64,000 bases of DNA from Acinetobacter guerrae (GCF_009372255.1 NZ_LXGN01000056.1:366516-430515); one strand, 5' to 3'. Positions 1 to 10,321 are shown, numbered from the stretch's first letter. The notes: a model not told the origin generated them from the letters alone. A program made the numbers and translations.

Positions 1-2
1 TT

Positions 3-1109
3 AACCCCTTCAAGATTAATTTCTACGGGATCTTCGGCAGTAGAAATATTTGAACTCTCGGTGTTTAGAATGTTCAGTCCTGTGTATAAAGAGACCGTTT
101 TACCCGAACCCGTAGGTCCTGTAATTAAAAGCATACCTTGTGGTTTATTTAAGGCCTCTAAAAATAATGCTTTCTGGTCTTCCTCATATCCAAGTGCATC
201 GATACCCAATGTTGCACTAGATGCATCGAGGATACGTAACACTAATTTTTCACCATATAATGTAGGTAGTGAACTGACACGAAAATCGATAGATTTAAAT
301 TGTGACACTGGTAACTTTATACGACCATCTTGTGGTGAACGTCGTTCTGAAATATCCATCTTAGCCATAATTTTTAGACGGACAGTGAGCCTTGGTGCTA
401 GGACTAAAGGTGGAAAGGAAATTGCGTGTAAAACACCATCGATTCGGTATCTAACACGATAAATCTTGGCATAAGGCTCAAAATGAAGATCAGATGCCCC
501 CATTTTAATTGCATCATAAAGTAACTTATTCAAATATTTAACAACAATAGTGTCATCTTTTTCATGATCAGCGTTTATATCAAAGCTAAACTCACTTAGG
601 ATGTCGTCAGTATTTTCGTTATCTTCGTTATGTAGGTTATTGAGAAATTCAAGTTGAGCATTTGTGCCATAAGTTTCCTCGAGTGCGCGTTCCAATTTGT
701 CATGTTCAACAATGACAAGTTCTAGTTTTTTCTTACTGTTAAATCTAATGGTATCTAAATCTTGAGTAAGAGAGGGATCTACAACAGCGACATATAACGT
801 ATGGTCTTTTACGCTTAGAGGTAAAATTTTATGCTTTGTGATTAATTTTTCATCGATAATACCATGAGGAATTAAAGAGAGATTAAATGTATTAAGATCA
901 AATTGAGGTTCTTCATATTCAATTGAAATAGCTTCAGCAATAATTGATGGCTTTATATCAAAAGCTTCTACAAGATATTGGACAATAAATTTATTATTCT
1001 TATTTATTTCATAAAACATCCGATGGATCTGTTCTTTTGTCAGAAATCCAGTCGCTACTAAACGATCCAGGTAGGTTGGATATTTTGACTTTAGTTCGTC
1101 ATCCGCCAT
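3..1109 (-). CDS. pilB: Type IV pilus assembly ATPase PilB-like, 5' part only (runs off left edge)
   Basis: This is the cytoplasmic hexameric ATPase that drives type IV pilus extension. The ORF is open from ATG at 1109 to the window edge (369 codons) and is absent from the ORF track because its stop lies outside. An N-terminal GSPII_E/MshEN-type region (about residues 1-160) is followed by the GspE/PilB ATPase core. A Walker A motif GPTGSGKT sits near residue 333, and the visible end reads STAEDPVEINLEGV, the Asp-box region typical of PilB. The N-terminus begins MADDELKSKYPTYLDRL and looks diverged from PilB proteins I recall, so a paralogous GspE-type ATPase is the main alternative. It diverges from tpiA. 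The pilC and pilD genes expected downstream would lie outside the window. Confidence 0.85.
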   Translation of the reverse strand, partial: MADDELKSKYPTYLDRLVATGFLTKEQIHRMFYEINKNNKFIVQYLVEAFDIKPSIIAEAISIEYEEPQFDLNTFNLSLIPHGIIDEKLITKHKILPLSVKDHTLYVAVVDPSLTQDLDTIRFNSKKKLELVIVEHDKLERALEETYGTNAQLEFLNNLHNEDNENTDDILSEFSFDINADHEKDDTIVVKYLNKLLYDAIKMGASDLHFEPYAKIYRVRYRIDGVLHAISFPPLVLAPRLTVRLKIMAKMDISERRSPQDGRIKLPVSQFKSIDFRVSSLPTLYGEKLVLRILDASSATLGIDALGYEEDQKALFLEALNKPQGMLLITGPTGSGKTVSLYTGLNILNTESSNISTAEDPVEINLEGV

Positions 1110-1443
1110 CAGTTAACCCCAAAATTAAAAAGTATAAACATTATTAAAAAACTTTATTTAGAAATTATACGTATACTATTTTTATTAAACAATCTTCAGT
1201 TGGCAAATCTACGGTTGCTTTATTATCCATTTATAAGGTCATTTTGCTTAACATTTAACAGAAAATGTTATTTTCTATTAAATGGTTGGGGGTGGTGAAA
1301 GTAGGTTTAAATAATTATTTTTGAAATACGAGATTTGCAAAGAGCACTTCAACCAATGTGGTACTGATTAATTAAAGAAAACATTCTAAGTTTGTCTAAA
1401 ATGCGTGTAGAATGTGCAGCATTTTCGATAAAAGGTTAGCAGT
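1110..1443. promoter_or_regulatory. Divergent pilB/tpiA intergenic region with a nested hairpin
   Basis: This AT-rich spacer separates divergently transcribed pilB and tpiA, so it should hold both promoters. I found no convincing sigma70 promoter for tpiA; TAGAAT at 1408-1413 is a possible -10 without a matching -35. The striking element is an inverted repeat at 1252-1284. Outer arms CATTTAA/TTAAATG and inner arms AGAAAAT/ATTTTCT are separated by one mismatched pair and close on a 3-nt loop. No ORF of note is present. Confidence 0.5.
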
Positions 1444-2241
1444 ATGTCGGGTTCGACTATTATTCCTTGGGTAGTTGGCAATTGGAAAATGAACCCAATA
1501 CAAGCTGATGCCACACAACTTATTCAACAATTTAAAACTTTATTGACGCAATCGACCATCGATTCTGATGCTTGTCATATCGGGATTGCACCTACATTGA
1601 TTGCATTGGATCGTACACATCAGGCATTGAGTTCAGCCCCTTGTAAAGTTTATACCGTTGCTCAGGATGTTTCTCGTTTTGCAGGAACTGGCGCTTATAC
1701 AGGTGAAACGAGTGCTGAGCTTTTGGTAGATAGCCAGATTCAACATGTATTGATTGGTCATTCAGAGCGTCGTGACCTGTTGGGTGATTCAGTTGAAATT
1801 TTGAAAGCTAAACTCCACAATGCACTTCAGGCTGGCATGACTATTATTTACTGTGTAGGTGAAAGCCTTGAACAACGTGAACAAGGCTTGGCTGAACAGG
1901 TGGTCTTACAACAAATCTGTGATATTGCCAGTGTTGTAAATGATGAGCAATGGTCGAAACAAATCGTGATTGCCTATGAGCCGATCTGGGCAATCGGTAC
2001 TGGAAAAACAGCCTCACCGCAAGATGCTCAAGCCATGCATGCCAAAATTCGTGAAGGGTTATGCCAGATGACTGCACATGGCGCGCGTATTGCCTTGCTA
2101 TATGGTGGTAGTGTTAAACCCGAGAATGCGGTAGAGTTGGCGGCTTGTCCAGATATTAATGGCGCGTTGGTCGGCGGCGCATCATTGAATGCACAATCGT
2201 TTTATCAAATTGCTCAGGCATTTGCCCAATCAAAACAATAG
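1444..2241 (+). CDS. tpiA: Triosephosphate isomerase
   Basis: Cytoplasmic TIM-barrel enzyme interconverting dihydroxyacetone phosphate and glyceraldehyde 3-phosphate in glycolysis and gluconeogenesis. The 265-aa product carries all the family landmarks. GNWKMN supplies the catalytic lysine (K15), IGHSERR the catalytic histidine (H106), [13 protein letters not shown] the catalytic glutamate (E179) and the mobile loop 6, and [10 protein letters not shown] the phosphate-binding loop near residue 220. Length is close to the usual 250-260. The secG gene begins 9 bp after the stop, so the two are probably co-transcribed, an arrangement common in gammaproteobacteria. Confidence 0.98.
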   Translation: MSGSTIIPWVVGNWKMNPIQADATQLIQQFKTLLTQSTIDSDACHIGIAPTLIALDRTHQALSSAPCKVYTVAQDVSRFAGTGAYTGETSAELLVDSQIQHVLIGHSERRDLLGDSVEILKAKLHNALQAGMTIIYCVGESLEQREQGLAEQVVLQQICDIASVVNDEQWSKQIVIAYEPIWAIGTGKTASPQDAQAMHAKIREGLCQMTAHGARIALLYGGSVKPENAVELAACPDINGALVGGASLNAQSFYQIAQAFAQSKQ

Positions 2242-2250
2242 GAGTTCAGC

Positions 2251-2580
2251 ATGCATACTTTTGTGCTGGTCGTACACATTATTCTCGCCATTTTGATTAT
2301 TGCACTGGTGCTGGTTCAGCATGGTAAAGGTGCAGATGCAGGTGCATCATTCGGCGGTGGCGGTGCTGCAACCGTATTTGGTGCCTCAGGTTCAGGTAAC
2401 TTCCTGACGCGGTTGACAGCTATCTGTACTGCGCTGTTTTTTATTACTAGTTTGACGCTGGCAGTTTTTGCCAAAAAACAAACAACAGATGCGTATAGCT
2501 TACAATCTGTACAAACCGCACCTAGTCAGCAACCAACTTCGCCTGAAACTTCACCAACTGCACCAAAAACGAGTGAATAA
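2251..2580 (+). CDS. secG: Preprotein translocase subunit SecG
   Basis: Small inner-membrane subunit of the SecYEG channel that helps SecA-driven protein export. The 109-aa product has two hydrophobic segments (about residues 3-23 and 53-72). They flank the conserved cytosolic glycine-rich loop [19 protein letters not shown], followed by NFLTRLTA. A hydrophilic tail rich in Ser, Thr and Pro ends the protein. An AGGAG-type ribosome site lies in the 9-bp gap after tpiA. A tRNA-Leu gene follows 56 bp downstream, as in many gammaproteobacteria. Confidence 0.96.
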   Translation: MHTFVLVVHIILAILIIALVLVQHGKGADAGASFGGGGAATVFGASGSGNFLTRLTAICTALFFITSLTLAVFAKKQTTDAYSLQSVQTAPSQQPTSPETSPTAPKTSE

Positions 2581-2636
2581 TTAGAATTAACGCTTTCTTT
2601 TTGTGATTGAAGCGAATAGAATGCCTCCCACAAGCT

Positions 2637-2721
2637 GCGGTGGTGGTGGAATTGGTAGACACGCTACCTTGAGGTGGTAGTGCCTTCGGGCGTGGGGGTT
2701 CAAGTCCCCCCTTCCGCACCA
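2637..2721 (+). tRNA. tRNA-Leu (anticodon GAG)
   Basis: An 85-nt class II tRNA with a long variable arm and encoded CCA. The acceptor arms GCGGTGG/CTTCCGC pair with one mismatch and one wobble. The anticodon stem CTACC/GGTAG encloses the loop TTGAGGT, giving anticodon GAG. The T arm has GTTCAAGTCC. It closely resembles the E. coli GAG leucine tRNA. It lies directly downstream of secG. Confidence 0.97.
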
Positions 2722-2761
2722 ACTTGATCCAGAAAGAAAGTTGGTGTTGCAGTGATGTTGA

Positions 2762-2838
<77 letters not shown>

Positions 2839-2930
2839 AGTTTTAGGTAAATGTGAAAATAAAGCTTTAGTCTAACGACTTTTACTTTATAAAATCATTA
2901 AAGAGTTTTTTGAGAACTCAATACCTAGTA

Positions 2931-2943
2931 CTACCAAGTTTTA
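2931..2943 (+). repeat. 13-bp remnant repeating the tRNA-fMet 3' end and flank
   Basis: The 13-mer CTACCAAGTTTTA reproduces the last bases of the initiator tRNA plus its 3' flank (2833-2845). It lies between the two intact copies. It may be the scar of an earlier duplication or deletion of the tRNA unit, but at this length chance is possible. Confidence 0.4.
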
Positions 2944-3021
2944 AAAGTGTATTGATACCGATTTAGTTGATTTACACCTTTAATTGACTAAGGGCAACAA
3001 CTTAGTCAGCAATTATTAAAA

Positions 3022-3049
3022 TTGACTTTTTTTGATAGTTGTATATAAT
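3022..3049 (+). promoter_or_regulatory. Sigma70 promoter of the metY-rimP-nusA-infB operon
   Basis: The -35 TTGACT (3022-3027) and -10 TATAAT (3044-3049) are separated by 16 bp. Predicted transcription starts near 3056, a few bases before the second initiator tRNA at 3063. This is a near-consensus, stable-RNA-type promoter. Confidence 0.8.
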
Positions 3050-3062
3050 GTTTGCACGTTGA

Positions 3063-3139
<77 letters not shown>

Positions 3140-3150
3140 AGTTTCTAAGA

Positions 3151-3176
3151 GGGCTCACAAATAGGTGGGCCTTTTT
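3151..3176 (+). terminator. Terminator/attenuator hairpin after metY
   Basis: The stem GGCTCAC/GTGGGCC (7 bp, one G:T) has a 6-nt loop and is followed by TTTTT. It lies 12 bases after the tRNA and 185 bases before rimP. It probably makes most transcripts end after the tRNA, with read-through feeding the operon. Confidence 0.7.
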
Positions 3177-3210
3177 GCACAGTGAGCTATAGTTTTCTGT
3201 GTAAAATATA

Positions 3211-3233
3211 GGGGCGATTTAACGCCCTTTTTT
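3211..3233 (+). terminator. Second leader terminator upstream of rimP
   Basis: The stem GGGCG/CGCCC has a 6-nt loop and is followed by TTTTTT. It is the second intrinsic-terminator-like hairpin in the same leader, 128 bp before the rimP start. Two in series suggest regulated read-through. In E. coli this leader is also subject to termination and RNase III processing. Confidence 0.65.
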
Positions 3234-3360
3234 ATTGGCTATCGTGTAGCGGTGAAACAAGACATAAGATGTCGTAAAGGTGAAATAGTCGTGCTTCACT
3301 ATATAGATTAGTCTGAATTGGCCATGAGCCGATTGAACCGCGCGAGAATGACGAGAGTAA

Positions 3361-3885
3361 ATGAAGCTATCAAATAAAACTCAAGCACTGCATGATTTAA
3401 TTGCACCCGCAGTGCAAGCTTGTAATGTTGATCTGTGGGGAATCGAATTTGTTCCTCAAGGTAAGCGTTCACTGTTGCGTATCTATATCGATAAAGCTAT
3501 CGATGATAATGCTGAACCTGTCATGAATGAAGATGGTGAAGTTGAACAGGGGCGTGGTATTGGTGTGCAAGACTGTGTGCTTGTGACTCAACAAGTTGGC
3601 GCAATGTTAGATGTTCATGATCCGATTTCTGGCGAATATGCACTGGAAGTCTCATCTCCTGGTTGGGATCGTCCTTTTTTTCAACTTGAACAAATGCCAG
3701 AATATATTGGGCAGCAAGTTGCATTACGACTGATTACCGCAGTTGAAAATCGCCGTAAGTTCCAAGCAAAATTGCTCAGTGTCGACCTTGAAAATGAAAT
3801 GATTCAGGTTGAAGTTGAAGGCAACCATGTGCTTGACATTGATAGTCATAATATTGATAAAGCAAACTTGATCTATCAGGACTAA
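3361..3885 (+). CDS. rimP: Ribosome maturation factor RimP
   Basis: Cytoplasmic factor needed for maturation of the 30S ribosomal subunit. The 174-aa product has the RimP N-terminal alpha/beta domain (about 1-100) with the typical VDLWGIEF and LLRIYIDK segments. [11 protein letters not shown] follows, equivalent to the family's EVSSPGxDRPL, and then the C-terminal SH3-like barrel. It carries a short acidic insertion (residues about 50-62). It is the first protein gene of the metY-nusA operon. The nusA start lies 35 bp downstream. Confidence 0.95.
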   Translation: MKLSNKTQALHDLIAPAVQACNVDLWGIEFVPQGKRSLLRIYIDKAIDDNAEPVMNEDGEVEQGRGIGVQDCVLVTQQVGAMLDVHDPISGEYALEVSSPGWDRPFFQLEQMPEYIGQQVALRLITAVENRRKFQAKLLSVDLENEMIQVEVEGNHVLDIDSHNIDKANLIYQD

Positions 3886-3920
3886 ATTCATTTAAATTTA
3901 TAAGAATCTGTAGGTGACTT

Positions 3921-5405
3921 ATGAGCCGTGAAATTCTTACCGTTGTAGAAACGGTTAGTAATGAAAAAGGTGTTAGTCGTGAAGCGATCTTCGAAGCATT
4001 AGAACAAGCACTGGTTGCTGCAACGAAGAAGAAATTTTACGAAGGAACACACTCTGAAGAAGCGCAGTTACGTGTTGAAATTGACCGTAAGACTGGCGAT
4101 TATCGTACTTTCCGTCAATGGGAAGTCGTTGCTGATGAAGATCATGAAATGCCAGCGTGTCAGGATGCGATTTCTGATGTCGATCCTTCACAATGGTCAA
4201 TTGGCGATATTCGCGAACTTGAGGTTGAATCTATCGAGTTTGGTCGTATCGCAGCGCAGATTGCCAAGCAAGTAATTGTACAGAAAATTCGTGAAGCTGA
4301 ACGTGCTTTAGTTGCCGATGCTTATGAAGCCAAAGTGGGCGAATTGATCTATGGTGAAGTGAAAAAGCAAACCAAAGACGGTTTTATCATTGATTTGGGT
4401 GATAATGCAGAGGCTTATTTAGCACGTGAAGAAATGATTCCTAAAGAATTACTTCGTCCTAAACAGCGTATGAATGCGATTTTATATAATGTAAATCGTG
4501 AAGGTCGTGGTGCACAATTATTGTTGTCACGTGCTAAACCTGAAATGCTGATTGCCTTGATGAAAAAGGAAATTCCAGAAATTTCTGAAGAAATCATTGA
4601 GATTAAAGCAGCAGCACGTCAACCAGGTGTACGTGCCAAGATTGCAGTCAAAACCAACGATCATCGAATTGACCCAGTTGGTGCGTGTATTGGTATGCGT
4701 GGTACGCGTATTCAAGCCGTACAACAAGAACTTAATGGCGAGCGTATTGATGTTGTGGTGTGGTCAGATGATCCTGCACAATACATTGCGAGCGCTTTAG
4801 AACCTGCTGATGTATCAGGGATTGTACTGGATGAAGATGCACGCAGTGCAGACATTATCTTTGCAACCAATGATCAATTGGCACGTGCGATTGGTTCTCA
4901 GGGACAAAATGTGCGTTTGGCATCGGAATTAACGGGTTATAAACTCGACATGATGCTAGAAGATGAATATCGTGCACGTCAGCAAAATGAAGCACAGCAA
5001 TATCTGGACATGTTTGTAGAGCGTCTTGATATTGAAGAAGATTTGGCGATGGCATTAGTGGAAATGGGCTTTACTTCACTTGAAGAAATTGCCTACGTAC
5101 CAGCTGAAACTTTTGACGAAATTGAACTTGATGCTGATTTGGTTGAGTTACTACAAAGTCGTGCAAAAGAGGCAGCATTAACTGATGCATTAAAACAGCA
5201 GGAAAATATTCAGGAACCAAGTGCGGAACTTCTAGAAATGGAAGGGATGACTCAGGAGCTTGCTTATGCTCTTGCAGCGCGTGGTGTGATTACAGTCGAT
5301 GATTTGGCCGATCAGGCAACCGACGATATCTCTGATATTGAAGGGCTTGGTGAAGATAAAGCGGGTCAGCTCATTATGAAAGCACGCGAATCATGGTTTA
5401 ACTAA
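3921..5405 (+). CDS. nusA: Transcription elongation/antitermination factor NusA
   Basis: RNA polymerase-binding protein controlling pausing, termination and antitermination. The 494-aa product shows the NusA N-terminal domain (about 1-125), an S1 domain (about 135-200; GEVKKQTKDGFIIDLGDNAEA), tandem KH domains (KTNDHRIDPVGACIGMRGTRIQ near 245, AIGSQGQNVRLA near 330) and two C-terminal acidic HhH repeats (about 365-490). The double C-terminal repeat matches the E. coli-type long NusA. In related bacteria the operon is autoregulated through NusA at its leader terminators, which fits the hairpins at 3151 and 3211. Confidence 0.98.
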   Translation: MSREILTVVETVSNEKGVSREAIFEALEQALVAATKKKFYEGTHSEEAQLRVEIDRKTGDYRTFRQWEVVADEDHEMPACQDAISDVDPSQWSIGDIRELEVESIEFGRIAAQIAKQVIVQKIREAERALVADAYEAKVGELIYGEVKKQTKDGFIIDLGDNAEAYLAREEMIPKELLRPKQRMNAILYNVNREGRGAQLLLSRAKPEMLIALMKKEIPEISEEIIEIKAAARQPGVRAKIAVKTNDHRIDPVGACIGMRGTRIQAVQQELNGERIDVVVWSDDPAQYIASALEPADVSGIVLDEDARSADIIFATNDQLARAIGSQGQNVRLASELTGYKLDMMLEDEYRARQQNEAQQYLDMFVERLDIEEDLAMALVEMGFTSLEEIAYVPAETFDEIELDADLVELLQSRAKEAALTDALKQQENIQEPSAELLEMEGMTQELAYALAARGVITVDDLADQATDDISDIEGLGEDKAGQLIMKARESWFN

Positions 5406-5415
5406 GGAGTAGCGT

Positions 5416-8130
5416 ATGACAGACAAAACGATTCAAGACTTGGCTCAAACAGTTGGTCGTCCTGTCGACAAGCTTCTAGAACAGGTTCGTGAAGCAGGTC
5501 TACCACAGCGTAACGCAAATGACACAATTACCACTGAGCAGCAAGACACGCTTGTGAACCATTTGAAAAAGGTACACGGTCAAGATGCCAGTGGCGCAGG
5601 AAAAATCACGTTGAAACGTAAAACAACCAGTACGGCGAAAGTGGCCAGTACTTCAGGTAAGGCAAAAACGATTAACGTAGAAGTTCGTAAGAAACATACG
5701 TTTACCAAGCCTAATCCTGAGCAAATTGCGGCTGAAGCAAAAGCACGTGTTGAAGCTGAAGCAAAAGGTCGTACTGATGAAAAAGTAAACCAGCAAACGA
5801 CCCAGCAACCTCGTGAAAAAGCTGAAAACAAAGCACAAGCAACATTAGACGCAATGCGCGCTGCTCAGAAGAAAGAAACAGTGAAAGCTGAGACTTCAAC
5901 TACAGAAGTTGTGGTGAAGCGTCGTTCAACCAATAAGCCGATTAAGCCGATTGTTGTAAAACCAACAGAAACAGCTGAACAGAAAAAAGCACGTGAAGCT
6001 GAATCTGCAAAGTTGAAAGCAACTGAAGAAGCCGTTCGTCGTAAAGCAGCTGAAGAAGCGCAACAGCGTACACTTGAGCAAATGCGTCAAATGGCATCGA
6101 AATATTCAAATGACGATACTGGTGCGACCATTCGTGTGATTGATGATTCTCCATTGGCTGCTGGTCTTGTAGGTCAGGCTTATGAAGATTCCTTCAATCA
6201 GGAAGACCGTGAAATCAAACGTGGTGGCGCAACAACCAATCCACGTGCTGGTAAAAAAGGTGGTCGAGGTGGTGATGCACAAGCTGAGCAAAGCTTTAGC
6301 AAAAGCCATCATAAGCGCGGCTTAAAAACCAGTCAGGCGAATAAACACGGTTTTGAAAAACCTGTTAAAAAGCAAATTTATGATGTTGAGATTGGTGAGA
6401 AAATCGTTGTTGCTGATTTAGCACAAAAGATGGCGATTAAAGTTCGCGAAGTTATTAAGACGCTCATGAAAATGGGTGAGCTTGTGACTCAAAACCAAGC
6501 GATTGATCAAGATACTGCGGTACTCGTGGTCGAGGAAATGGGACATAACCCTGTTTTGGTTTCTGATACACAAGCCGAAGATAACTTACTTGTCGCTGCT
6601 GAAGAAGCACGTGGTGAGCAAACAACTCGTCCTCCAGTAGTCACAATCATGGGTCACGTTGACCATGGTAAGACTTCATTACTTGATCGTATCCGTCGCT
6701 CTAAAGTAGCAGCAGGCGAAGCGGGTGGTATTACTCAGCATATTGGTGCATATCACGTTGAGACTGATAAGGGAATTATTACTTTCCTTGATACGCCGGG
6801 ACACGCAGCATTTACTGCGATGCGTTCACGTGGTGCTAAAGCAACGGATATCGTTGTATTGGTGGTTGCGGCTGATGATGGCGTGATGCCACAAACAGCA
6901 GAAGCAATTGACCATGCACGCGCTGCGGGTACGCCGATTATTGTTGCCATCAATAAGATGGATAAAGAATCGGCAGATCCAGACCGTGTATTGAATGAAT
7001 TAACCACAAAACAGATCGTGCCTGAACAATGGGGCGGTGATGTTCCAGTTGCGATGGTTTCTGCACATTCTGGACAGGGCATTGATGAACTGCTTGACTT
7101 AATCTTGATCCAAGCTGAATTAATGGAATTGAAAGCATCAAGCGAAGGTGCTGCTCAGGGTGTCGTGATCGAAGCACGTGTTGATAAAGGTCGTGGTGCT
7201 GTCACTTCTATTCTGGTACAAAACGGTACGCTTAATATTGGTGATCTTGTTCTTGCGGGTTCATCTTATGGCCGTGTACGTGCCATGTCGGATGAAAATG
7301 GTCAACCAATTAAATCGGCAGGTCCATCAATTCCAGTCGAAATTTTAGGTTTACCAGATGCGCCAATGGCAGGTGATGAAGTTCTTGTTGTAAATGACGA
7401 GAAAAAAGCACGTGAAGTGGCAGATGCTCGTGCAGACCGTGAACGTCAAAAACGTATTGATCGCCAAAGTGCAATGCGTCTTGAAAACATTATGGCATCT
7501 ATGGGCAAAAAAGATGTACCAGCAGTGAACGTTATCTTAAAAGCAGATGTTCGCGGTACGTTAGAAGCCTTGACTGTTGCTTTGGATGAGCTTTCAACTG
7601 ACGAAGTTAAAGTACGCGTGATTAGTTCAGGTGTTGGTGCAATCACTGAGTCTGATGTAACACTGGCTGAATCTTCAGAAGCAGTTTTACTCGGATTTAA
7701 CGTCCGTGCTGATACGACTGCGCGTCAGAAGAGCGATCAAGATGGTATCGATATTCGTTACTACAGCATCATTTATGAATTAATTGATGATGTGAAGAAT
7801 GCCATGAGCGGTAAGCTTGCACCAGAACATCGCGAAACGATTCTGGGTGTGGCTCAGGTTCGTGAAGTATTCCGTTCAAGTAAGTTCGGTGCTGCTGCGG
7901 GCTGTATGGTGATGGAAGGTGTCATTCACCGTAATAAACCAATTCGCGTCCTTCGTGATGACGTGGTGGTATTCCAAGGTGAGCTTGAATCATTACGTCG
8001 TTATAAAGACGTGGTGGATGAAGTTCGTGCAGGTATGGAATGTGGCCTAGCGGTGAAAGGTTATAATGACATCAAAGCGCTCGATAAGATCGAAGTTTAT
8101 GATGTACAAATGGTGAAACGGAGTCTTTAA
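5416..8130 (+). CDS. infB: Translation initiation factor IF-2
   Basis: GTPase that brings initiator tRNA to the 30S subunit and promotes subunit joining. The 904-aa product has a small N-terminal IF2 domain (about 1-55) and a long charged Ala/Lys/Glu-rich linker (about 60-330). An IF2_N module (about 325-390) follows, then the G domain with G1 GHVDHGKT (413-420), G3 DTPGHAAF and G4 NKMD. Beta-barrel domains II and IV and a central domain III complete it. An AAGGAG site precedes the start, 10 bp after nusA. Its TAA overlaps the rbfA ATG by one base (TAATG), which indicates translational coupling. Confidence 0.98.
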   Translation: MTDKTIQDLAQTVGRPVDKLLEQVREAGLPQRNANDTITTEQQDTLVNHLKKVHGQDASGAGKITLKRKTTSTAKVASTSGKAKTINVEVRKKHTFTKPNPEQIAAEAKARVEAEAKGRTDEKVNQQTTQQPREKAENKAQATLDAMRAAQKKETVKAETSTTEVVVKRRSTNKPIKPIVVKPTETAEQKKAREAESAKLKATEEAVRRKAAEEAQQRTLEQMRQMASKYSNDDTGATIRVIDDSPLAAGLVGQAYEDSFNQEDREIKRGGATTNPRAGKKGGRGGDAQAEQSFSKSHHKRGLKTSQANKHGFEKPVKKQIYDVEIGEKIVVADLAQKMAIKVREVIKTLMKMGELVTQNQAIDQDTAVLVVEEMGHNPVLVSDTQAEDNLLVAAEEARGEQTTRPPVVTIMGHVDHGKTSLLDRIRRSKVAAGEAGGITQHIGAYHVETDKGIITFLDTPGHAAFTAMRSRGAKATDIVVLVVAADDGVMPQTAEAIDHARAAGTPIIVAINKMDKESADPDRVLNELTTKQIVPEQWGGDVPVAMVSAHSGQGIDELLDLILIQAELMELKASSEGAAQGVVIEARVDKGRGAVTSILVQNGTLNIGDLVLAGSSYGRVRAMSDENGQPIKSAGPSIPVEILGLPDAPMAGDEVLVVNDEKKAREVADARADRERQKRIDRQSAMRLENIMASMGKKDVPAVNVILKADVRGTLEALTVALDELSTDEVKVRVISSGVGAITESDVTLAESSEAVLLGFNVRADTTARQKSDQDGIDIRYYSIIYELIDDVKNAMSGKLAPEHRETILGVAQVREVFRSSKFGAAAGCMVMEGVIHRNKPIRVLRDDVVVFQGELESLRRYKDVVDEVRAGMECGLAVKGYNDIKALDKIEVYDVQMVKRSL

Positions 8131-8534
8131 TGGCGGGTGGACAACGCTTGAAACGCATGGCGGATTCGGTACAACGTGAGTTGTCAGAGTTGATCCGTCA
8201 GGAGTTGAAAGATCCGCGTTTGGGTGGTCTAGTGACCATCTCTGCGGTGAAAGTTAGCGCAGACATGGGATACGCTGAGGTTTATGTCACAGTAATGGGG
8301 CGTGAGCTAGGTGATGAACAAAGTGAAGCCGCAAATAAAGAAACTTTAGATGTATTAAATAAAGCGTCTGGTTTTTTGCGTCACGAACTCAGTCGTCGTA
8401 TCAAAACACGTATTACACCGCGCTTGCGTTTTCATTATGACAAGACAAATGCTTATGGCAACTATATGTTTGGTCTGATTGAGAAAGCAGTACAGGACTT
8501 ACCTGATCATAAAAAAGAAGATGATTCTGAATAA
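8130..8534 (+). CDS. rbfA: 30S ribosome-binding factor RbfA
   Basis: KH-fold protein that binds the 30S subunit during late 16S rRNA maturation and cold adaptation. The 134-aa product begins GGQRLKRMADSVQRELSELI. It carries the family signature KDPRLGGLVTISAVKVSADMGYAEVYV and the LRFHYD element near residue 110. Its start codon shares an A with the infB stop. A strong terminator follows at once. The truB gene that often comes next in E. coli-like operons is not in this window. Confidence 0.96.
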   Translation: MAGGQRLKRMADSVQRELSELIRQELKDPRLGGLVTISAVKVSADMGYAEVYVTVMGRELGDEQSEAANKETLDVLNKASGFLRHELSRRIKTRITPRLRFHYDKTNAYGNYMFGLIEKAVQDLPDHKKEDDSE

Positions 8535-8545
8535 TAGATTTAGAT

Positions 8546-8577
8546 AAAAAAATGCCACCTTCGGGTGGCATTTTTTT
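8546..8577. terminator. Bidirectional terminator between rbfA and the Rieske oxygenase gene
   Basis: The stem ATGCCACC/GGTGGCAT (8 bp) has a TTCG tetraloop, with an A-run before it and a T-run after it. It can terminate both the nusA operon on plus and the convergent oxygenase gene on minus. Confidence 0.92.
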
Positions 8578-8595
8578 ATCTTGTTTGTTTTTGCT

Positions 8596-9906
8596 TTATG
8601 CAGATTTTTTGTTGCCACCATGTACGCTAAAAAATTTAGCTCCAGACATTTTTTGGCCTACTGCTTTTTCATAAGCCTCTCTTACTTCTTTGGGTTGTCC
8701 TGCTTGTCCAATAAAATCATTGAGATAAGGTCCAAGAAGAGGATGGGCTGCAAGTTGTCCGCGTGGTAAACCTTCTTTCAACTCTTTACTACAGGCAGAT
8801 GGTAAATAAATATCCTTATTCTTTTCTGGATTAAAAATCAGAGCCTTAGGAATAAAATCAGGGTTGTTTTTTAATTCCTCTAACTCTTTAAAGAAACGTT
8901 TACGTAGCATAATAATGCCACGATCACTTTGCCCTAGAAATTCGCGTTCACGATTAGTAATTCGTCCTTGTCCTACCCAGACGGCAAAGTCTTGGTTAGC
9001 AACATGGGTGGTAATCCATTTCCCATTTTCATCATATAATGGACCATACCAAGAAGGAATTTTTTCTTGAACATATGGTTCCTGTTCTTTAGGAACTTTG
9101 CTAAAGACCCAAAGTACGCTTAAGGTATTATAGTCATCAATTGGCACACGCCATTCGAAATGATGCCCTAGATAGAACCCATTTGGCCATAAAGTAACTC
9201 GTCCTTCAGTCCACATTGGGTTATCTTCACTTTCGCCCTCTCTTAGACGTTTGTAAGTAAAACCATATTCAAATTCTTCAAATTTGGTTTTAATATGAGT
9301 TGCCACATAGGGTTCATCAGTTTCTGCTTGGCGTATAGTCCAGTTATTATGCGTCCATTCAAAATGAATGGGATCAATTGAGTTTTCCTGGCATTGAAAC
9401 CAGTTACAGGGTAATTCGGCAAAAATTGCTTGCGCAAAACCATTTTTATAATTAAATAAATCCCAATCTGGAAGCTCTGGTACCGGATCCGACCCCATAT
9501 AGGCCCATAATAATCCAGCCTTAGCCTGCACCTTATAGGCAATAATTTTGGTCATTTTGCACATACGTGCAGTGGGATCACAAACTTGTTCGTAAGGCTG
9601 GTGAATACATTCACCAGCTAGATTAAACTGCCACCCATGATAACTACAACGGATACCTGTTTGTTCAACATATCCATAAGACATATCTGCACTACGGTGA
9701 GGACAATGACGTTCAACTAAGCCATAGTTGCCACTTAAATCTTTATATAAAACTAAATCTTCACCTAAAATCCGGATGGGTTTTATAGCTTGATTGTCAA
9801 ATTCAGATTCCCCTGCGATAGGATGCCAATATCTCCTCAGATATTGTCCCATTTCAGTATCTGGTCCTACTTTTGTTAAGCGATCATTTTTTTCCTGAGT
9901 TAGCAT
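8596..9906 (-). CDS. Rieske [2Fe-2S] non-haem iron oxygenase, large (alpha) subunit
   Basis: Oxygenase component of a ring-hydroxylating or O-demethylating Rieske system of the phthalate dioxygenase-like type. Numbered from the ATG at 9906 (436 aa), the Rieske ligands are C68-P-H70 and C87-S-Y-H90. The mononuclear iron motif NSIDPIHFEWTH gives D178, H181 and H186. The ORF track starts five codons earlier at 9921, but a GGAG site lies seven bases before the ATG at 9906. The resulting N-terminus MLTQEKNDRLTKVG matches the family pattern. Such enzymes need a ferredoxin/reductase partner, and none is encoded here. The substrate is unknown; the porin and aromatic-acid-type transporter on the other side of the spacer suggest an aromatic acid. 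Confidence 0.88.
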   Translation of the reverse strand: MLTQEKNDRLTKVGPDTEMGQYLRRYWHPIAGESEFDNQAIKPIRILGEDLVLYKDLSGNYGLVERHCPHRSADMSYGYVEQTGIRCSYHGWQFNLAGECIHQPYEQVCDPTARMCKMTKIIAYKVQAKAGLLWAYMGSDPVPELPDWDLFNYKNGFAQAIFAELPCNWFQCQENSIDPIHFEWTHNNWTIRQAETDEPYVATHIKTKFEEFEYGFTYKRLREGESEDNPMWTEGRVTLWPNGFYLGHHFEWRVPIDDYNTLSVLWVFSKVPKEQEPYVQEKIPSWYGPLYDENGKWITTHVANQDFAVWVGQGRITNREREFLGQSDRGIIMLRKRFFKELEELKNNPDFIPKALIFNPEKNKDIYLPSACSKELKEGLPRGQLAAHPLLGPYLNDFIGQAGQPKEVREAYEKAVGQKMSGAKFFSVHGGNKKSA

Positions 9907-9945
9907 GTAGGTGCTCCGCATCTTTTAAAATTTTAATAAAAATAT

Positions 9946-9965
9946 ATGTTTTATTGGTGAAACAT
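9946..9965. promoter_or_regulatory. Putative operator, palindrome copy 1
   Basis: Half-sites ATGTTT and AAACAT are separated by 8 bp, 40 bp upstream of the oxygenase start. A second copy with identical half-sites and spacing lies at 10322. After each copy the sequence continues with a similar TATTTGTATAT/AATTGTATAT stretch, so the similarity extends beyond the palindrome. Confidence 0.5.
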
Positions 9966-10321
9966 GTATTTGTATATCAAATATAGATAACATATTTTTT
10001 TTAAATAGTCTAAAAATTTTTAGAAGATAAAAACATTTTTTATTCAACAAAAAAAAGTGAATTTTTATAGTGCATTAATTTTTAAATTTATTTTAAAATT
10101 TTTTCAGTTTTGCTGCAGATAATAGAATTTAAGAAAATTAATTTAAATAAGATACTGATATTAATAATTATATTTTTTTTGATAAAAAATAGTGCATTTA
10201 AATTTAATCAATTTTTTTCAAATGTTCCAATTATGGGCGGATGAAAAAGACTGTTTTTTAGTCGTTGACAAGCTTTTTAAAAAAACGTTATAAGTTTAAA
10301 AAATGTTTTAAATGAAAATTA

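Noticed and set aside
61-462. Plus-strand 133-aa ORF
   Set aside because: It is the antisense shadow of the pilB ATPase core, where Walker A and surrounding motifs are read on minus.
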